Shown: one piece after another, positions 9,905 through 19,834 of the stretch
Layout of the letters: each line of letters begins with the position of its first letter
How positions within the stretch are numbered: the first letter of the stretch is position 1
Assembly (NCBI RefSeq): GCF_019856455.1
Contig: NZ_CP082205.1
Location: 930,001 to 994,000, forward strand
Direction of reading: 5' to 3'
Length of the DNA: 64,000 nt
Source of the DNA: Streptococcus suis
Lineage (GTDB): Bacteria > Bacillota > Bacilli > Lactobacillales > Streptococcaceae
Translations under genes and position numbers: made by a program
Notes under the pieces: model-generated
The model's input: only the letters and a program-made list of their open reading frames with translations
The model's database searches: none
Told to the model about the DNA's origin: nothing

Positions 9905-9940
9905 AAATAGCCTTGCTCAAAAACGAGCAAGGCTATTTTT
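9905..9940. terminator. Bidirectional terminator between convergent genes
   Basis: A 14-bp perfect stem (9905-9918 with 9925-9938) is flanked by A and T runs. It serves the autolysin gene on plus and the glycerol-phosphate transferase gene on minus. Confidence 0.9.
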
Positions 9941-9941
9941 A

Positions 9942-12491
9942 TCACTCATATAGATCTGTTAGAGGTCGTTTATCAACGGCACTATTGTATTCTAGTTGTA
10001 AGTAGGTTTGGTAAAGTGATAGGCTGGATATGTCTTCAATTTGTTGGCCATTATTATCGGTATTTCCCCAGCTAGTAATGATAGGTGCTTCGATTTGCAT
10101 AACACTCAAAAATTGTTGGTAAGGTGATCGAGGAAGGGCATAGTCGGATTCGGATAAAATATCCATCAAATATGGAACGAGATAGTTTGGGCTAATAGTT
10201 GTAGATTCACGTTCCTTAATATCAAAATTAGACCAAATCACAAAAGGGGTAGAATATTTAGCGGCAGGATTATTTTCATCCATAAATTGTGCGTAAAATT
10301 CCTGAGTCAAACTAGGTTGGTGATCGCCGTACATGACGATGACTGTTGGCTCTTTGTAAGTGCTAAAGAAAGTAATTAAATCTGCAAATGCTTCATCTGT
10401 TCTTTTCATGCTGGTCAAAAATTCTGTTTCAGCTAAGTATTCAGATGTTGAACCATTAATGCTGACTTCGCGAGGATAAATTTCTTCCGTACTTGGATAG
10501 CCTCCATGTCCTTGCATGGTAACAACAAAGCTAAATAGAGGCTGGTCTCCTTTTTGGGTATAAAGTTCTTTTATTCCGTTGAACAAGAATTGGTCAGATG
10601 GCCAGCCACGATCGATTGTTAGTGGTGCTAAGCTACTAATAGCAGGTTCCGAATCTAAAAAATAAGATTTATTAAACCCCAGTAGAGGATACACTGCATT
10701 GCGGTTGTAATTATTTCCGGATTGAGGATGTAGAGCTACGGTGTCGTAATTTTTATTTTTTAGATAAGTTGCGAAACTTGGACGTTCTTGTGTGATAATC
10801 TGCTGATATGGAAATAAATTAGAAGATAGTAAACTGATTGGGTTACTTGTCAGAACTTCATACTCTGTATTGGCTGTTCCGCCTCCAAATACAGAAACAT
10901 TTAATGTACCGTGAACAGTATTATCTGTTAAAGCATGTTGGTTTGATAGCGGATTAGGTTCCATATTTAAGCCCTGTAAGTTTGAAAAATCACTCTGTGA
11001 TTCATTCTGTATAAAGATAATATTAGGTCTGATTGTTTGTCTTTCTGGTTCAGGAGAGTATTTTTCAAGAACTTCACTAAGCTTGGAAGCTGAATATCCA
11101 TCAGGCTTAGTTATTTTACTATCTTCATAGAAAGAGGCGAGCGAGAGTGGTAGCCCAAATTGACCGTAGGTAACGTACATTCTCCAGTAATTTAATGATA
11201 TATTTGCATTAGAGACGACAGTTTTATTAATCATTGGAACGATTGTTATTAAAATTATATAACCCAGTAAAATTCTGCTGAAACGTTTCGGCCACTTGAA
11301 ATCATAACTAGAATAAAACGTTCTAGAAGGTAGAAGTTTTGGTAAATATAATTTAGGGATAAAGAAAAAGAAGGTCAATAAAATATAAGAAAATACCATG
11401 CTTTGTAGCATTCGATTGTTGATATTAATTGCTACGCTAGAAGCTACATTTAATCCATCTGTGATTTGAAAAAGATTATAAAATAATAGAGGAGCATCAC
11501 GGCTGTCAATCAAAAGTTGGTTACTTATACCAATAAATACTGAAGCAGATAGCATTGATAGGCTGGCAAATCGTAGATTAGTTGTAAAGACTAGTATTAG
11601 GTAGAGGACTCCGATAATGATTAGATTGTTCCAAAGACTGTTTGGGGAAAGAGTAGAGAATTGTGAATAGCTATTTTCAATAATAAATAATGAAAAAATG
11701 GGAACTAGAAGGTAAATCACTGATAGACTAATCGTTTTGAAGGCTTTAGAGATATGACCTCGGAGTTGTTTGTATCCCAAAAGACTAAAAAATATAAGGT
11801 AGGTCAGTGGAACTAATAGCTGTTGAGTTTCCATTTTATTAAAACTGGAATTAAACAGTACTAGTTCGTTGCGATATAAACGTGGGAATGTAAAAGTAGT
11901 GAATATATATTGAGTGATTAATAATATTGTTAAGATGCTGATATGTCTTCTCTTGATTCTCCGTGTTGATCCATTTAAGATAAAGCATGATAGGCCTAAA
12001 GCAAGGACTATTAAGTGGAGATACCAAAATTGATTATCTTTAGTTATCCGTAAAGTATAGGGAAGTTCAATAAAGGCTAAATTTTTATATTTATCTCCAG
12101 TTGATGTGTCAACAGATTCAACCAATTGTCCACCAACTTTAATTTTTACAATAGTCGGATTTTCACTAACAAAGTATTCAAATGATAAGGTTCTTACGGA
12201 AGAGGAAGATTTAATTACGAGTGAATTTTCCTCACCTAGAGAAGAAAAATTGGGAATTAAATCAGCATCATTGATTCCCCATTGGTTTTCTATAATTTCT
12301 GATGAATGAATATAACGTCCATTTATTTGGATGCTGTCGATTACTTGGTTTGGTTGTTCTGCAATTATTTCTATAGTTCCATCATTTTTTGTAGAACCTA
12401 ATTCGTTTTGAATGAGATGTGCATAGAGAAAGAAACTTCCAATCAATCCGATGGAGATCAGTATGTGAATAAGCTGTTTGATTAATTTCAT
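9942..12491 (-). CDS. GacH-like sulfatase-fold glycerol-phosphate transferase
   Basis: Membrane protein of 849 residues: a hydrophobic N-terminal half with many predicted helices, then an extracellular alkaline phosphatase/sulfatase-type domain (from about residue 490, PNIIFIQNES). The nucleophile region GGGTANTEYEVLT provides the expected Thr, and GHGGYPS and MYGDHQPS supply metal ligands. The long multi-helix N-terminus and position next to the rhamnan cluster fit GacH/SccH, which transfer glycerol phosphate from phosphatidylglycerol to wall rhamnan. LtaS-type proteins have only about five helices, and one is encoded at 38667. Start: ATG 12491 is preferred over TTG 12503. Neither has a clear ribosome site. 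Confidence 0.82.
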   Translation of the reverse strand: MKLIKQLIHILISIGLIGSFFLYAHLIQNELGSTKNDGTIEIIAEQPNQVIDSIQINGRYIHSSEIIENQWGINDADLIPNFSSLGEENSLVIKSSSSVRTLSFEYFVSENPTIVKIKVGGQLVESVDTSTGDKYKNLAFIELPYTLRITKDNQFWYLHLIVLALGLSCFILNGSTRRIKRRHISILTILLITQYIFTTFTFPRLYRNELVLFNSSFNKMETQQLLVPLTYLIFFSLLGYKQLRGHISKAFKTISLSVIYLLVPIFSLFIIENSYSQFSTLSPNSLWNNLIIIGVLYLILVFTTNLRFASLSMLSASVFIGISNQLLIDSRDAPLLFYNLFQITDGLNVASSVAININNRMLQSMVFSYILLTFFFFIPKLYLPKLLPSRTFYSSYDFKWPKRFSRILLGYIILITIVPMINKTVVSNANISLNYWRMYVTYGQFGLPLSLASFYEDSKITKPDGYSASKLSEVLEKYSPEPERQTIRPNIIFIQNESQSDFSNLQGLNMEPNPLSNQHALTDNTVHGTLNVSVFGGGTANTEYEVLTSNPISLLSSNLFPYQQIITQERPSFATYLKNKNYDTVALHPQSGNNYNRNAVYPLLGFNKSYFLDSEPAISSLAPLTIDRGWPSDQFLFNGIKELYTQKGDQPLFSFVVTMQGHGGYPSTEEIYPREVSINGSTSEYLAETEFLTSMKRTDEAFADLITFFSTYKEPTVIVMYGDHQPSLTQEFYAQFMDENNPAAKYSTPFVIWSNFDIKERESTTISPNYLVPYLMDILSESDYALPRSPYQQFLSVMQIEAPIITSWGNTDNNGQQIEDISSLSLYQTYLQLEYNSAVDKRPLTDLYE

Positions 12492-12638
12492 ATTTATTAA
12501 CAATTCTAAGTTTTATATTTTTAAAATCCAGTACGTATTATATCAAATTTTTCTTATTAACTCAAAATTTGTTTTTATCTATACTGTGAAGTTAGGGTGT
12601 AGAAAAAGAAAAGGTTTTATAGCCAAACTAGGATAGAA

Positions 12639-12668
12639 TTAGGAAAAAAAACTAAAAAATGGTATAAT
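12639..12668 (+). promoter_or_regulatory. Promoter of the rhamnan operon
   Basis: TATAAT at 12663-12668 with a weak -35 (TTAGGA, 12639-12644) 18 bp upstream. The rgpA ATG is at 12700 with GGAGAGG before it. Confidence 0.55.
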
Positions 12669-12699
12669 GAAAAGAACTGCAATTTGATGGAGAGGATTC

Positions 12700-13848
12700 A
12701 TGAAACATGTTTTTATTATCGGTAGTCGTGGACTGCCAGCAAAATATGGTGGCTTTGAGACCTTTGTCCAACAATTGGCCAGTCACCAACAATCTGAAAG
12801 GATTCATTACCATGTGGCGTGCTTGTCTGATACAAGTCATCACCAACATTCGACCTACCTAGGTGCAGATTGCTTCACCATTAATCCACCAAAATTTGGA
12901 CCAGCTCGTGTGATTGCTTATGATATGATGGCGATTACTTATGCCCTTAAAATCATTAAGGACCAGCAGATAGAGCGACCAATTTTCTATATCTTGGGAA
13001 ATACCATAGGTGGCTTCATAGTACCTTTTGCGAAAAAGATTCACTCTGTTGGAGGTACCTTGTTTGTCAATCCAGATGGTTTGGAATGGAAACGGGCCAA
13101 GTGGGCTAAGCCAGTCCAAAGGTATCTAAAATTTTCTGAAAAAATGATGGTCAAATATGCTGATTTGATTATTGCTGATAATGAGGGAATTGAGGATTAT
13201 ATTCAATCTGAATACTCGGCTACCAATACACGCTTCATTGCCTATGGTACAGATTTAAGTCCGACCAAGTTAACAAAAGAATCTGAGCAAGTTCGCCAAT
13301 ATTTTACAAATTGGAACATTAAAGAGAAAGAATTTTATCTGATTATCGGTCGTTTTGTACCTGAGAATAACTATGTGATAGCAATTAGGGAGTTTATGGC
13401 AAGTAACACGAGACGTGATTTAGTCATCGTTGCAAACCATGAAGGCTCTGCCTATTTTCAAAAATTGAAAGATGAGACAGGCTTTATATCCGATAAGCGG
13501 ATTAAGTTCGTAGGAACAGTATATGACCAAGAACTACTTAAGTATCTGCGCCAAGAATGTCGAGCTTATATTCATGGACATGAAGTTGGAGGAACCAATC
13601 CTAGTCTCCTAGAAGCGCTGGCGCAAACCAATGAAAATTTGGTTTTAGGTGTTGATTTTAACCGCAAAGTTGCCCTAGAAGGTGCTCGGTATTGGAGTAA
13701 GGAGTCAGGTAGCCTGAGTCAATTAATTAACCAAATTGATGAGAATGCTGAAGCGGTGGAATTAGGAGAAATTGCGAAAAAACACATGAAGGATGAATAC
13801 ACCTGGGAAAAAATCGTCCAAGAGTACGAGGAATTATTTTTACAATGA
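12700..13848 (+). CDS. rgpA: Rhamnosyltransferase, first rhamnose onto lipid-linked GlcNAc
   Basis: A 382-residue cytoplasmic glycosyltransferase with the N-terminal DUF1972 rhamnosyltransferase signature (IGSRGLPAKYGGFETFVQQL) and a GT4-like C-terminal half (IIGRFVPENNY; EVGGTNPSLLEALAQ). In RgpA/GacB/Cps2T-type clusters this enzyme starts the rhamnan backbone on undecaprenyl-linked GlcNAc. It is the first gene of a long operon and its stop overlaps the rgpB start by four bases. The exact linkage cannot be read from the sequence. Confidence 0.88.
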   Translation: MKHVFIIGSRGLPAKYGGFETFVQQLASHQQSERIHYHVACLSDTSHHQHSTYLGADCFTINPPKFGPARVIAYDMMAITYALKIIKDQQIERPIFYILGNTIGGFIVPFAKKIHSVGGTLFVNPDGLEWKRAKWAKPVQRYLKFSEKMMVKYADLIIADNEGIEDYIQSEYSATNTRFIAYGTDLSPTKLTKESEQVRQYFTNWNIKEKEFYLIIGRFVPENNYVIAIREFMASNTRRDLVIVANHEGSAYFQKLKDETGFISDKRIKFVGTVYDQELLKYLRQECRAYIHGHEVGGTNPSLLEALAQTNENLVLGVDFNRKVALEGARYWSKESGSLSQLINQIDENAEAVELGEIAKKHMKDEYTWEKIVQEYEELFLQ

Positions 13849-14774
13849 AAGTAAACATACTCATGTCGACCTACAATGGTCAACAGTTCTTAGCTGAGCA
13901 AATTCGTTCTATTCAAGAACAGACTTACACAGACTGGATACTGTTCATTCGTGATGATGGTTCCAGTGATCGAACTAGAGAGATTATTAAAGATTTTGTT
14001 GAACAAGATCAGCGAATTCATTTCATGGATGTTGAGACAGACGAAAATCTCGGTGTCATCAAAAGTTTTCATAGGCTAGTTCATTATGATACTGCTGATT
14101 TCTATTTTTTCAGTGACCAAGATGATGTTTGGCTGCCAAATAAACTGGAAGTTAGCCTGAAAAAAGCACAAGCCTATCCAACAAATTTGCCATTGATGGT
14201 TTATATGGACCTCAAAGTTGTCAATCAAAATCTAGAGGTTATGGCAGAAAGCATGGTAAAATCTCAATCTCATCATGCCAATACGGAATTGGTGCAAGAG
14301 TTGACTGAGAATACTGTGACTGGTGGTGTCGCCATGATTAATCATCATCTTGCTGAAATGTGGCAAGTAACTGAGGATATTTTGATGCATGATTGGTATC
14401 TGGCTCTGCTTGCGTCAGCCTTTGGAAATTTGGTATTTATTGATCAACCAGGGGAACTGTACCGTCAGCATTCTGATAATGTTTTAGGGGCTCGAACACT
14501 CTCAAAACGCTTTAAAAAATGGATTCGCCCTCATATTTTATTTGCTGTCTATTGGGATTTGATAAAAAATAGTCAAAAACAAGCCCGACACTTACTACAA
14601 ATGCCTCTATCTCAGTCAAATAGAGAATTAATTGAAGCATTTGTAACCATTATGGATAAACCAATGCTAGAACGATTCAGGATTTTGAGAAAATATGGAT
14701 TGAGGAAAAATAAGGCTTTTCACACCTTCGTGTTTACAACACTGATTGTGACAAAATTTGCTTATAAGGAGTAG
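13845..14774 (+). CDS. rgpB: GT2 rhamnosyltransferase
   Basis: A 309-residue family 2 glycosyltransferase. The N-terminus MKVNILMSTYNGQQFLAEQI and RDDGSSDRT are the GT-A nucleotide-sugar site, and SDQDDVW carries the DxD-type metal motif. RgpB/GacC homologues extend the rhamnose backbone with dTDP-rhamnose. ATGA overlap with rgpA indicates coupling, and rgpC follows after two bases. Confidence 0.88.
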   Translation: MKVNILMSTYNGQQFLAEQIRSIQEQTYTDWILFIRDDGSSDRTREIIKDFVEQDQRIHFMDVETDENLGVIKSFHRLVHYDTADFYFFSDQDDVWLPNKLEVSLKKAQAYPTNLPLMVYMDLKVVNQNLEVMAESMVKSQSHHANTELVQELTENTVTGGVAMINHHLAEMWQVTEDILMHDWYLALLASAFGNLVFIDQPGELYRQHSDNVLGARTLSKRFKKWIRPHILFAVYWDLIKNSQKQARHLLQMPLSQSNRELIEAFVTIMDKPMLERFRILRKYGLRKNKAFHTFVFTTLIVTKFAYKE

Positions 14775-14776
14775 TT

Positions 14777-15583
14777 ATGAATTTATTAAATAAAGAAAAC
14801 CAAATTCTATTAAGAGAGATGGTTAAAACTGATTTTAAACTGCGTTATCAAGGTTCTTTGATTGGTCACCTGTGGTCAATCCTAAAACCATTGTTACTTT
14901 TTACAATTATGTATTTAGTCTTTGTACGTTTTTTGCGTTTTGATGATGGAACTCCACATTATGCAGTAAGCTTACTGCTTGGTATGGTTACTTGGAACTT
15001 TTTTACTGAAGCAACCAACATGGGAATGATGTCCATTGTTTCTCGTGGAGATTTGTTGCGTAAATTGAATTTTTCGAAAGAAATTATTGTCTTTTCTTCA
15101 GTTGCAGGAGCTGCAATTAATTACGCCATTAACTTAATGGTTGTGTTTGTATTTGCTGCTATTAACGGAGTTCCCTTTACTTGGTCCGTTTTAGTTATAA
15201 TCCCATTGTTTTTTGAATTGGCATTACTAGCAACAGGTATAGCTTTCATTCTATCTTCTTTATTTGTAAGATTTAGAGATATTGGTCCAATTTGGGAAGT
15301 GTTCTTACAGGCTGGATTGTATGCGACACCAATTATTTATTCATTGACATTTATTTTACAGCGTGGGCAAGTAACATTTGCTAAGTTGATGATGTTGAAC
15401 CCTGTTGCACAAATTATTCAAGACTTGAGACATTTTATTGTTTATTCTGGGAATACTACAGTTAGTGAATTGATAGAAAATCCTGTTATTGTGGCAATTC
15501 CGTATATTCTTCCAGTCGTTGTTTACCTATTGGGTATAACTGTGTTTAGAAAAAATGCCAAAAAGTTTGCGGAGATTTTGTAA
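14777..15583 (+). CDS. rgpC: Polysaccharide ABC exporter, permease
   Basis: A 268-residue ABC-2 type membrane protein with about six predicted helices and the opening RYQGSLIGHLWSILKPLLL typical of Wzm/TagG/RgpC permeases. It pairs with the ATPase encoded immediately downstream (the stop codon overlaps its ATG) to move lipid-linked rhamnan across the membrane. Confidence 0.92.
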   Translation: MNLLNKENQILLREMVKTDFKLRYQGSLIGHLWSILKPLLLFTIMYLVFVRFLRFDDGTPHYAVSLLLGMVTWNFFTEATNMGMMSIVSRGDLLRKLNFSKEIIVFSSVAGAAINYAINLMVVFVFAAINGVPFTWSVLVIIPLFFELALLATGIAFILSSLFVRFRDIGPIWEVFLQAGLYATPIIYSLTFILQRGQVTFAKLMMLNPVAQIIQDLRHFIVYSGNTTVSELIENPVIVAIPYILPVVVYLLGITVFRKNAKKFAEIL

Positions 15584-16797
15584 TGGTAAAAAATAATAAT
15601 ATTGCTGTAAAAGTAGAACATGTTAGCAAGAGTTTTAAGCTTCCAACGGAGAGTAGTCAGAGTTTAAGAACTACACTAGTTAATCTATTTAAAGGGATTA
15701 AAGGCTACGTAGAGTATAATGTTTTGCAGGATATCAGTTTTGAAGTTGAAAAAGGGGACTTTTTTGGAATCGTTGGTCGCAATGGTTCTGGTAAGTCGAC
15801 ACTGTTAAAAATTTTATCTCAAATATATGTTCCTGAAAGAGGGACTGTAGCTGTGGATGGTAAATTAGTTTCTTTTATTGAACTTGGTGTTGGGTTTAAT
15901 CCGGAACTAACTGGTAAGGAAAATGTATACCTAAATGGTGCGATGTTAGGATTTACTGCAGAAGAAATTGATGCAATGTATGATGATATTGTTGAATTTG
16001 CGGAATTAAGTGAATTCATGAATCAAAAGCTGAAAAATTATTCTAGTGGTATGCAGGTACGTTTAGCCTTTTCAGTTGCCATTAAAGCTCAAGGAGATAT
16101 TCTGATACTTGATGAGGTTCTAGCAGTCGGTGATGAGGCCTTTCAGCGTAAATGTAATGATTACTTCCTAGAGCGTAAAAAAAGTGGAAAAACAACCATT
16201 CTTGTCACCCATGATATGGGAGCTGTGAAAAAGTATTGTAATAAAGCTCTTCTTATAGAGAAAGGATACGTCAAGGCATTAGGAGAACCTGATGATGTAG
16301 CTAATCAATACAGTTTTGATAATGTGCTTGCCTTAATAAGCGAAGTTACAGAAAACGAAGAACCTCTGCATCAGAGTGATATTGTAAAAGATTTGCAGAT
16401 TAACCTGGTCTCAAAAAATCAAATTGAACCAGATGAATCAATTGAAATCGAGTTTAGATATACGGTTTTAGAAGATATTGAAACACATGTTGCATTTACA
16501 TTTTTAGATTTAGAACGTCATTTTGATGTATATAACGACAATTCTATGGATTTAAAAATGTTTGGCAAAGGCGAGAAGTTTTTCCGAGTGAAATGTAAGC
16601 TACCTTCAATTAATCAGGCAAAATTAAAAATGGCGGTGTCAGTACGAAATAGTAATAAGCAGCCGTTATTATTTGCCAAGACTTCTGACACACCAGCTAT
16701 TTTTATTAGTAGGAAGTTTAGTACTGATAATATTGCAGAGGAAGACGCAGCAACCGGGTTTATTCAGAGAAATAGCCAATGGGAGCTGCTAGATTAA
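15583..16797 (+). CDS. rgpD: Polysaccharide ABC exporter, ATP-binding subunit
   Basis: A 404-residue ATPase. Walker A GRNGSGKST, signature YSSGMQVRLAFS and Walker B ILILDEVLAVGD lie in the first 240 residues, followed by an HDMGA switch His. The C-terminal 150 residues form a beta-rich extension (LQINLVSKNQIEPDESIEIE...) like the Wzt carbohydrate-binding domain. Such a domain in O-antigen exporters recognises the glycan end, so it may couple export to chain completion. Partner of rgpC. Confidence 0.92.
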   Translation: MVKNNNIAVKVEHVSKSFKLPTESSQSLRTTLVNLFKGIKGYVEYNVLQDISFEVEKGDFFGIVGRNGSGKSTLLKILSQIYVPERGTVAVDGKLVSFIELGVGFNPELTGKENVYLNGAMLGFTAEEIDAMYDDIVEFAELSEFMNQKLKNYSSGMQVRLAFSVAIKAQGDILILDEVLAVGDEAFQRKCNDYFLERKKSGKTTILVTHDMGAVKKYCNKALLIEKGYVKALGEPDDVANQYSFDNVLALISEVTENEEPLHQSDIVKDLQINLVSKNQIEPDESIEIEFRYTVLEDIETHVAFTFLDLERHFDVYNDNSMDLKMFGKGEKFFRVKCKLPSINQAKLKMAVSVRNSNKQPLLFAKTSDTPAIFISRKFSTDNIAEEDAATGFIQRNSQWELLD

Positions 16798-16817
16798 TAA
16801 AATATAACGGAGGCAGA

Positions 16818-18542
16818 ATGTCGCGTTTGTTGGTATATGTTCACTATAATAAATATAATGTTGTCAGTGAATATATTTATTATCAATTAAAGTCGATACG
16901 AAGTATTTATTCAGACATAGTTTTTGTTTCTAACAGCCATGTTTCAAAGGACATAGTACAATATTTACAGTCGGAACGACTGATTGATTTTTTTATCCAA
17001 AGAGATAATATTGGTTATGATTTTGCGGCATGGAAAGAAGGGCTGAATCAAGTAACATTTTATCAATATGATTCGGTAACTCTGATGAATGATACATGTT
17101 TCGGCCCCCTCTGGGACCTAGAGGATTATTATAGTCAATTTGACAGTGATGTTGATGTAGATTTTTGGGGGATGACCAATCACTTAGAGACAAAAATAGA
17201 TAGTGTAGTTGTCCCGGAACATTTACAGTCATATTTTATGGTATTTAAAAAACGAATCTTGCAGAGTCAAGCATTTGTTGATTTTTGGTCATCGGTAAGT
17301 GAGCTAACAGATATTCAAGATGTTATAAAATTATATGAGAGCCAATTGACAAAAATACTTTTATCAGAGGGCTATAGCTATAAGTGTGCATTAGATACGT
17401 CCATTTGTTGTAAAACCCTTGAAAATAGCAACATTACACTAGAATATCCAGAAGTTATACTAAAAAATAATGTTCCATTCATAAAAATAAAGAGTTTTAC
17501 CGAATATCCAGACAGAATATACTCTTTATTACATCTTATTAGGATGAAAACGAAATATCCAGTTGAATTAATCGAGAGGCATTTGAGGCAGATAATTATT
17601 CCAGGTACGAGTTTTATTCCTCCAATACGGGTTTCGCAAACGACGGAGACCGTTCGTTCTTCGACGTCGGTACTTCTTCATGTTCACATAGAATCAGTGT
17701 CTATTTTTGAAGAGTATATTGAAGAGTTATGCAAAATATCTGATAGGTGTCAGTTACTAATAACATTGCCAGAAACTGATTTTTCAAATAATTTTAGTAT
17801 AGTTGAGAGATATTTGTCTACTTACAAATTGCGAGCCCAAATTGTAAAACTCACAGATGAATTGCATTTTTTTGAAATAGTAAACAACTATATGGGAGAT
17901 GCCAAATATCTTGCTCATATAACTGTCAAACAAACAAAGGAAATAAAATATTCTGTAGAGGATATTATTGACAGGTATCAGTTGAGGAAAATGTTTTTTA
18001 CATCATTTGATGCAGTGATTTCTAATTTTGAATCACAATCTAATTTGGCTGTAGTTATTCCAGACTTAACAACCAATCAAAGATATGATAGAAAAAGTCT
18101 TCGAGAGGGCAATCCAGAACTTATTCGTCAATTGCATATACTCTATGAATCACTTGCGAGAACTAAGAAAGTTGATTTTTATAAAGTGCCTTATATAATT
18201 GGAGAAGAAGTAAGTTGGTATTGGATAAAAACAGAACACTATAAAAAGATTGAGGAGAAATTTAGAAACATTGATTTTTCAAAAGAAGATAGATTATTGT
18301 TAGTTCCAATATTATTTATTTATAGCGCGTGGGATTTATCAAACGATTATGCAGTGGTCGAGAATACTGAAAATGTGAGTCCAATCTTGGAAAAGATTAG
18401 TTTTTCTAGCGGAAGAGAATTGCGTTTAATTATTGAAGAAAAGGAATTTTTACAAATTGGACTGAGAAGGACACTAAAGATAATATCAGTTGGAATTGTA
18501 AGCGTGTTTAAGATGATAAAGAAATCTCTATTAAAAAATTAG
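16818..18542 (+). CDS. rgpF: Rhamnan synthesis protein F
   Basis: A 574-residue protein of the RgpF family (rhamnan synthesis F). The start at ATG 16818 is set by GGAGG at 16809-16813; an in-frame ATG at 16779 overlaps rgpD and lacks a site. The family core is visible as DNIGYDFAAWKEGL, NDTCFGPLWDLEDYY and DFWGMTNH near residues 60-125. RgpF/GacG enzymes add rhamnose to the backbone. The second half (from about residue 290) is less familiar. A shorter RgpF domain recurs in the gene at 23143. Confidence 0.85.
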   Translation: MSRLLVYVHYNKYNVVSEYIYYQLKSIRSIYSDIVFVSNSHVSKDIVQYLQSERLIDFFIQRDNIGYDFAAWKEGLNQVTFYQYDSVTLMNDTCFGPLWDLEDYYSQFDSDVDVDFWGMTNHLETKIDSVVVPEHLQSYFMVFKKRILQSQAFVDFWSSVSELTDIQDVIKLYESQLTKILLSEGYSYKCALDTSICCKTLENSNITLEYPEVILKNNVPFIKIKSFTEYPDRIYSLLHLIRMKTKYPVELIERHLRQIIIPGTSFIPPIRVSQTTETVRSSTSVLLHVHIESVSIFEEYIEELCKISDRCQLLITLPETDFSNNFSIVERYLSTYKLRAQIVKLTDELHFFEIVNNYMGDAKYLAHITVKQTKEIKYSVEDIIDRYQLRKMFFTSFDAVISNFESQSNLAVVIPDLTTNQRYDRKSLREGNPELIRQLHILYESLARTKKVDFYKVPYIIGEEVSWYWIKTEHYKKIEEKFRNIDFSKEDRLLLVPILFIYSAWDLSNDYAVVENTENVSPILEKISFSSGRELRLIIEEKEFLQIGLRRTLKIISVGIVSVFKMIKKSLLKN

Positions 18543-18574
18543 GGATAACGGATGACAAACAAGGGGAAGATAGT

Positions 18575-19834
18575 GTGAAGAACAAAATAGCATCACCAAA
18601 AATAATATTTATTTGGAATTTATTAGGAAGTGTTTCCTCAGCAGCAATATCAATATTTTTATTGTTACTAGTAACACGTTTGTTGACGGAATTAGAGGCT
18701 GATATTTTTAGTTTTGCTTATGCAGTAGCAAATCTTTTTGTAATCATTGCTAGTTTTCAGGTAAGAGATTATCAAGCTACTGATGTTTCGAAAAAGTTTT
18801 CGTTTAGCCAGTATCTTGTAACAAGGCTTATAACAATCACTATTATGCTATTACTTGCCTTAAGCTATATTTTTCTGTCTAAATATGAATTTCAAAAATC
18901 TGCTTGTATTTTCCTAATATGTTTGTATCGTGGAAGTGATGCTCTATCGGATGTTTTTCAAGGATTGTTCCAACAAAATGCTCGGCTAGATATTGCAGGT
19001 AAATCACTTTTTTTGAGAAACTCTATTGTGATTTTGACATTTGGACTTGGTTTGTTTATAACCAATAACCTGCTACTCTCATTAATCTATCTAGTAATTA
19101 GCTCATATTTATTTATTTTCTTTTTTGATGTTCCGAATTTGTTTCAATTTACGAGGGTTATCAAAGAAGAAATTAATTTGAAAGCCATTAAAAATATATT
19201 ATTAGAATGCTTGCCGTTATTTATTAATGCATTTTTACTTGTTACTATCTATAATCAACCTAAATATGCTTTGAATACTTTTTTTGAGAGAGGTGTTATA
19301 GGAACAGGTGTTCAAAGAGATTTTAATATTTTATTTATGCCTGTTTTTTCAATGAATATTTTATTGATTTTGTTTAGACCCATGATAACTCAGTTGGCTA
19401 TATATAGAAGAGTTGGGGACTATAATCAGTTTAAACAATATCAGAAGCGTATCGTTAAAATGGTTGTCGGGTTGGCTGTGTTAGTTTTGGTTGGGGGAAT
19501 AGTGTTGGGGATTCCGGCATTAAATATTCTCTATGGAACGAATCTTAATAAATACTGGCTAAGTTTTATTATAACAATGCTTGGGGGAATTGCGAGTACC
19601 TTTGCAACCATTTGTGATAACATGCTTACTGTTTTGAGGAAGCAAAAGTATCTCGTAATTTCATTTGCAATTTCTTGTTTATTATCCATATTGATTTCTA
19701 ATCCACTGGTAGAATATTATGGAATATTGGGGGCAGCTATTGCTTTTGTTAGTTCGATGTGGACTTGGTTTTTAATTTCTTTCGTAATATATCTAAAATT
19801 GCAAAAACATTTGAATTGGGAAGTACAAGAATGA
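18575..19834 (+). CDS. Wzx-like polysaccharide flippase
   Basis: A 419-residue hydrophobic protein with about 12 predicted membrane segments, resembling MOP-family lipid-linked sugar flippases. GTG 18575 is used: AAGGGGAAG lies just upstream, and the nearby ATG 18552 hits a stop. The cluster already has the RgpC/D exporter for the backbone, so this flippase may turn over a lipid-linked side-chain sugar, as GacK is proposed to do in group A Streptococcus. Its stop overlaps the next start (ATGA). Confidence 0.78.
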   Translation: MKNKIASPKIIFIWNLLGSVSSAAISIFLLLLVTRLLTELEADIFSFAYAVANLFVIIASFQVRDYQATDVSKKFSFSQYLVTRLITITIMLLLALSYIFLSKYEFQKSACIFLICLYRGSDALSDVFQGLFQQNARLDIAGKSLFLRNSIVILTFGLGLFITNNLLLSLIYLVISSYLFIFFFDVPNLFQFTRVIKEEINLKAIKNILLECLPLFINAFLLVTIYNQPKYALNTFFERGVIGTGVQRDFNILFMPVFSMNILLILFRPMITQLAIYRRVGDYNQFKQYQKRIVKMVVGLAVLVLVGGIVLGIPALNILYGTNLNKYWLSFIITMLGGIASTFATICDNMLTVLRKQKYLVISFAISCLLSILISNPLVEYYGILGAAIAFVSSMWTWFLISFVIYLKLQKHLNWEVQE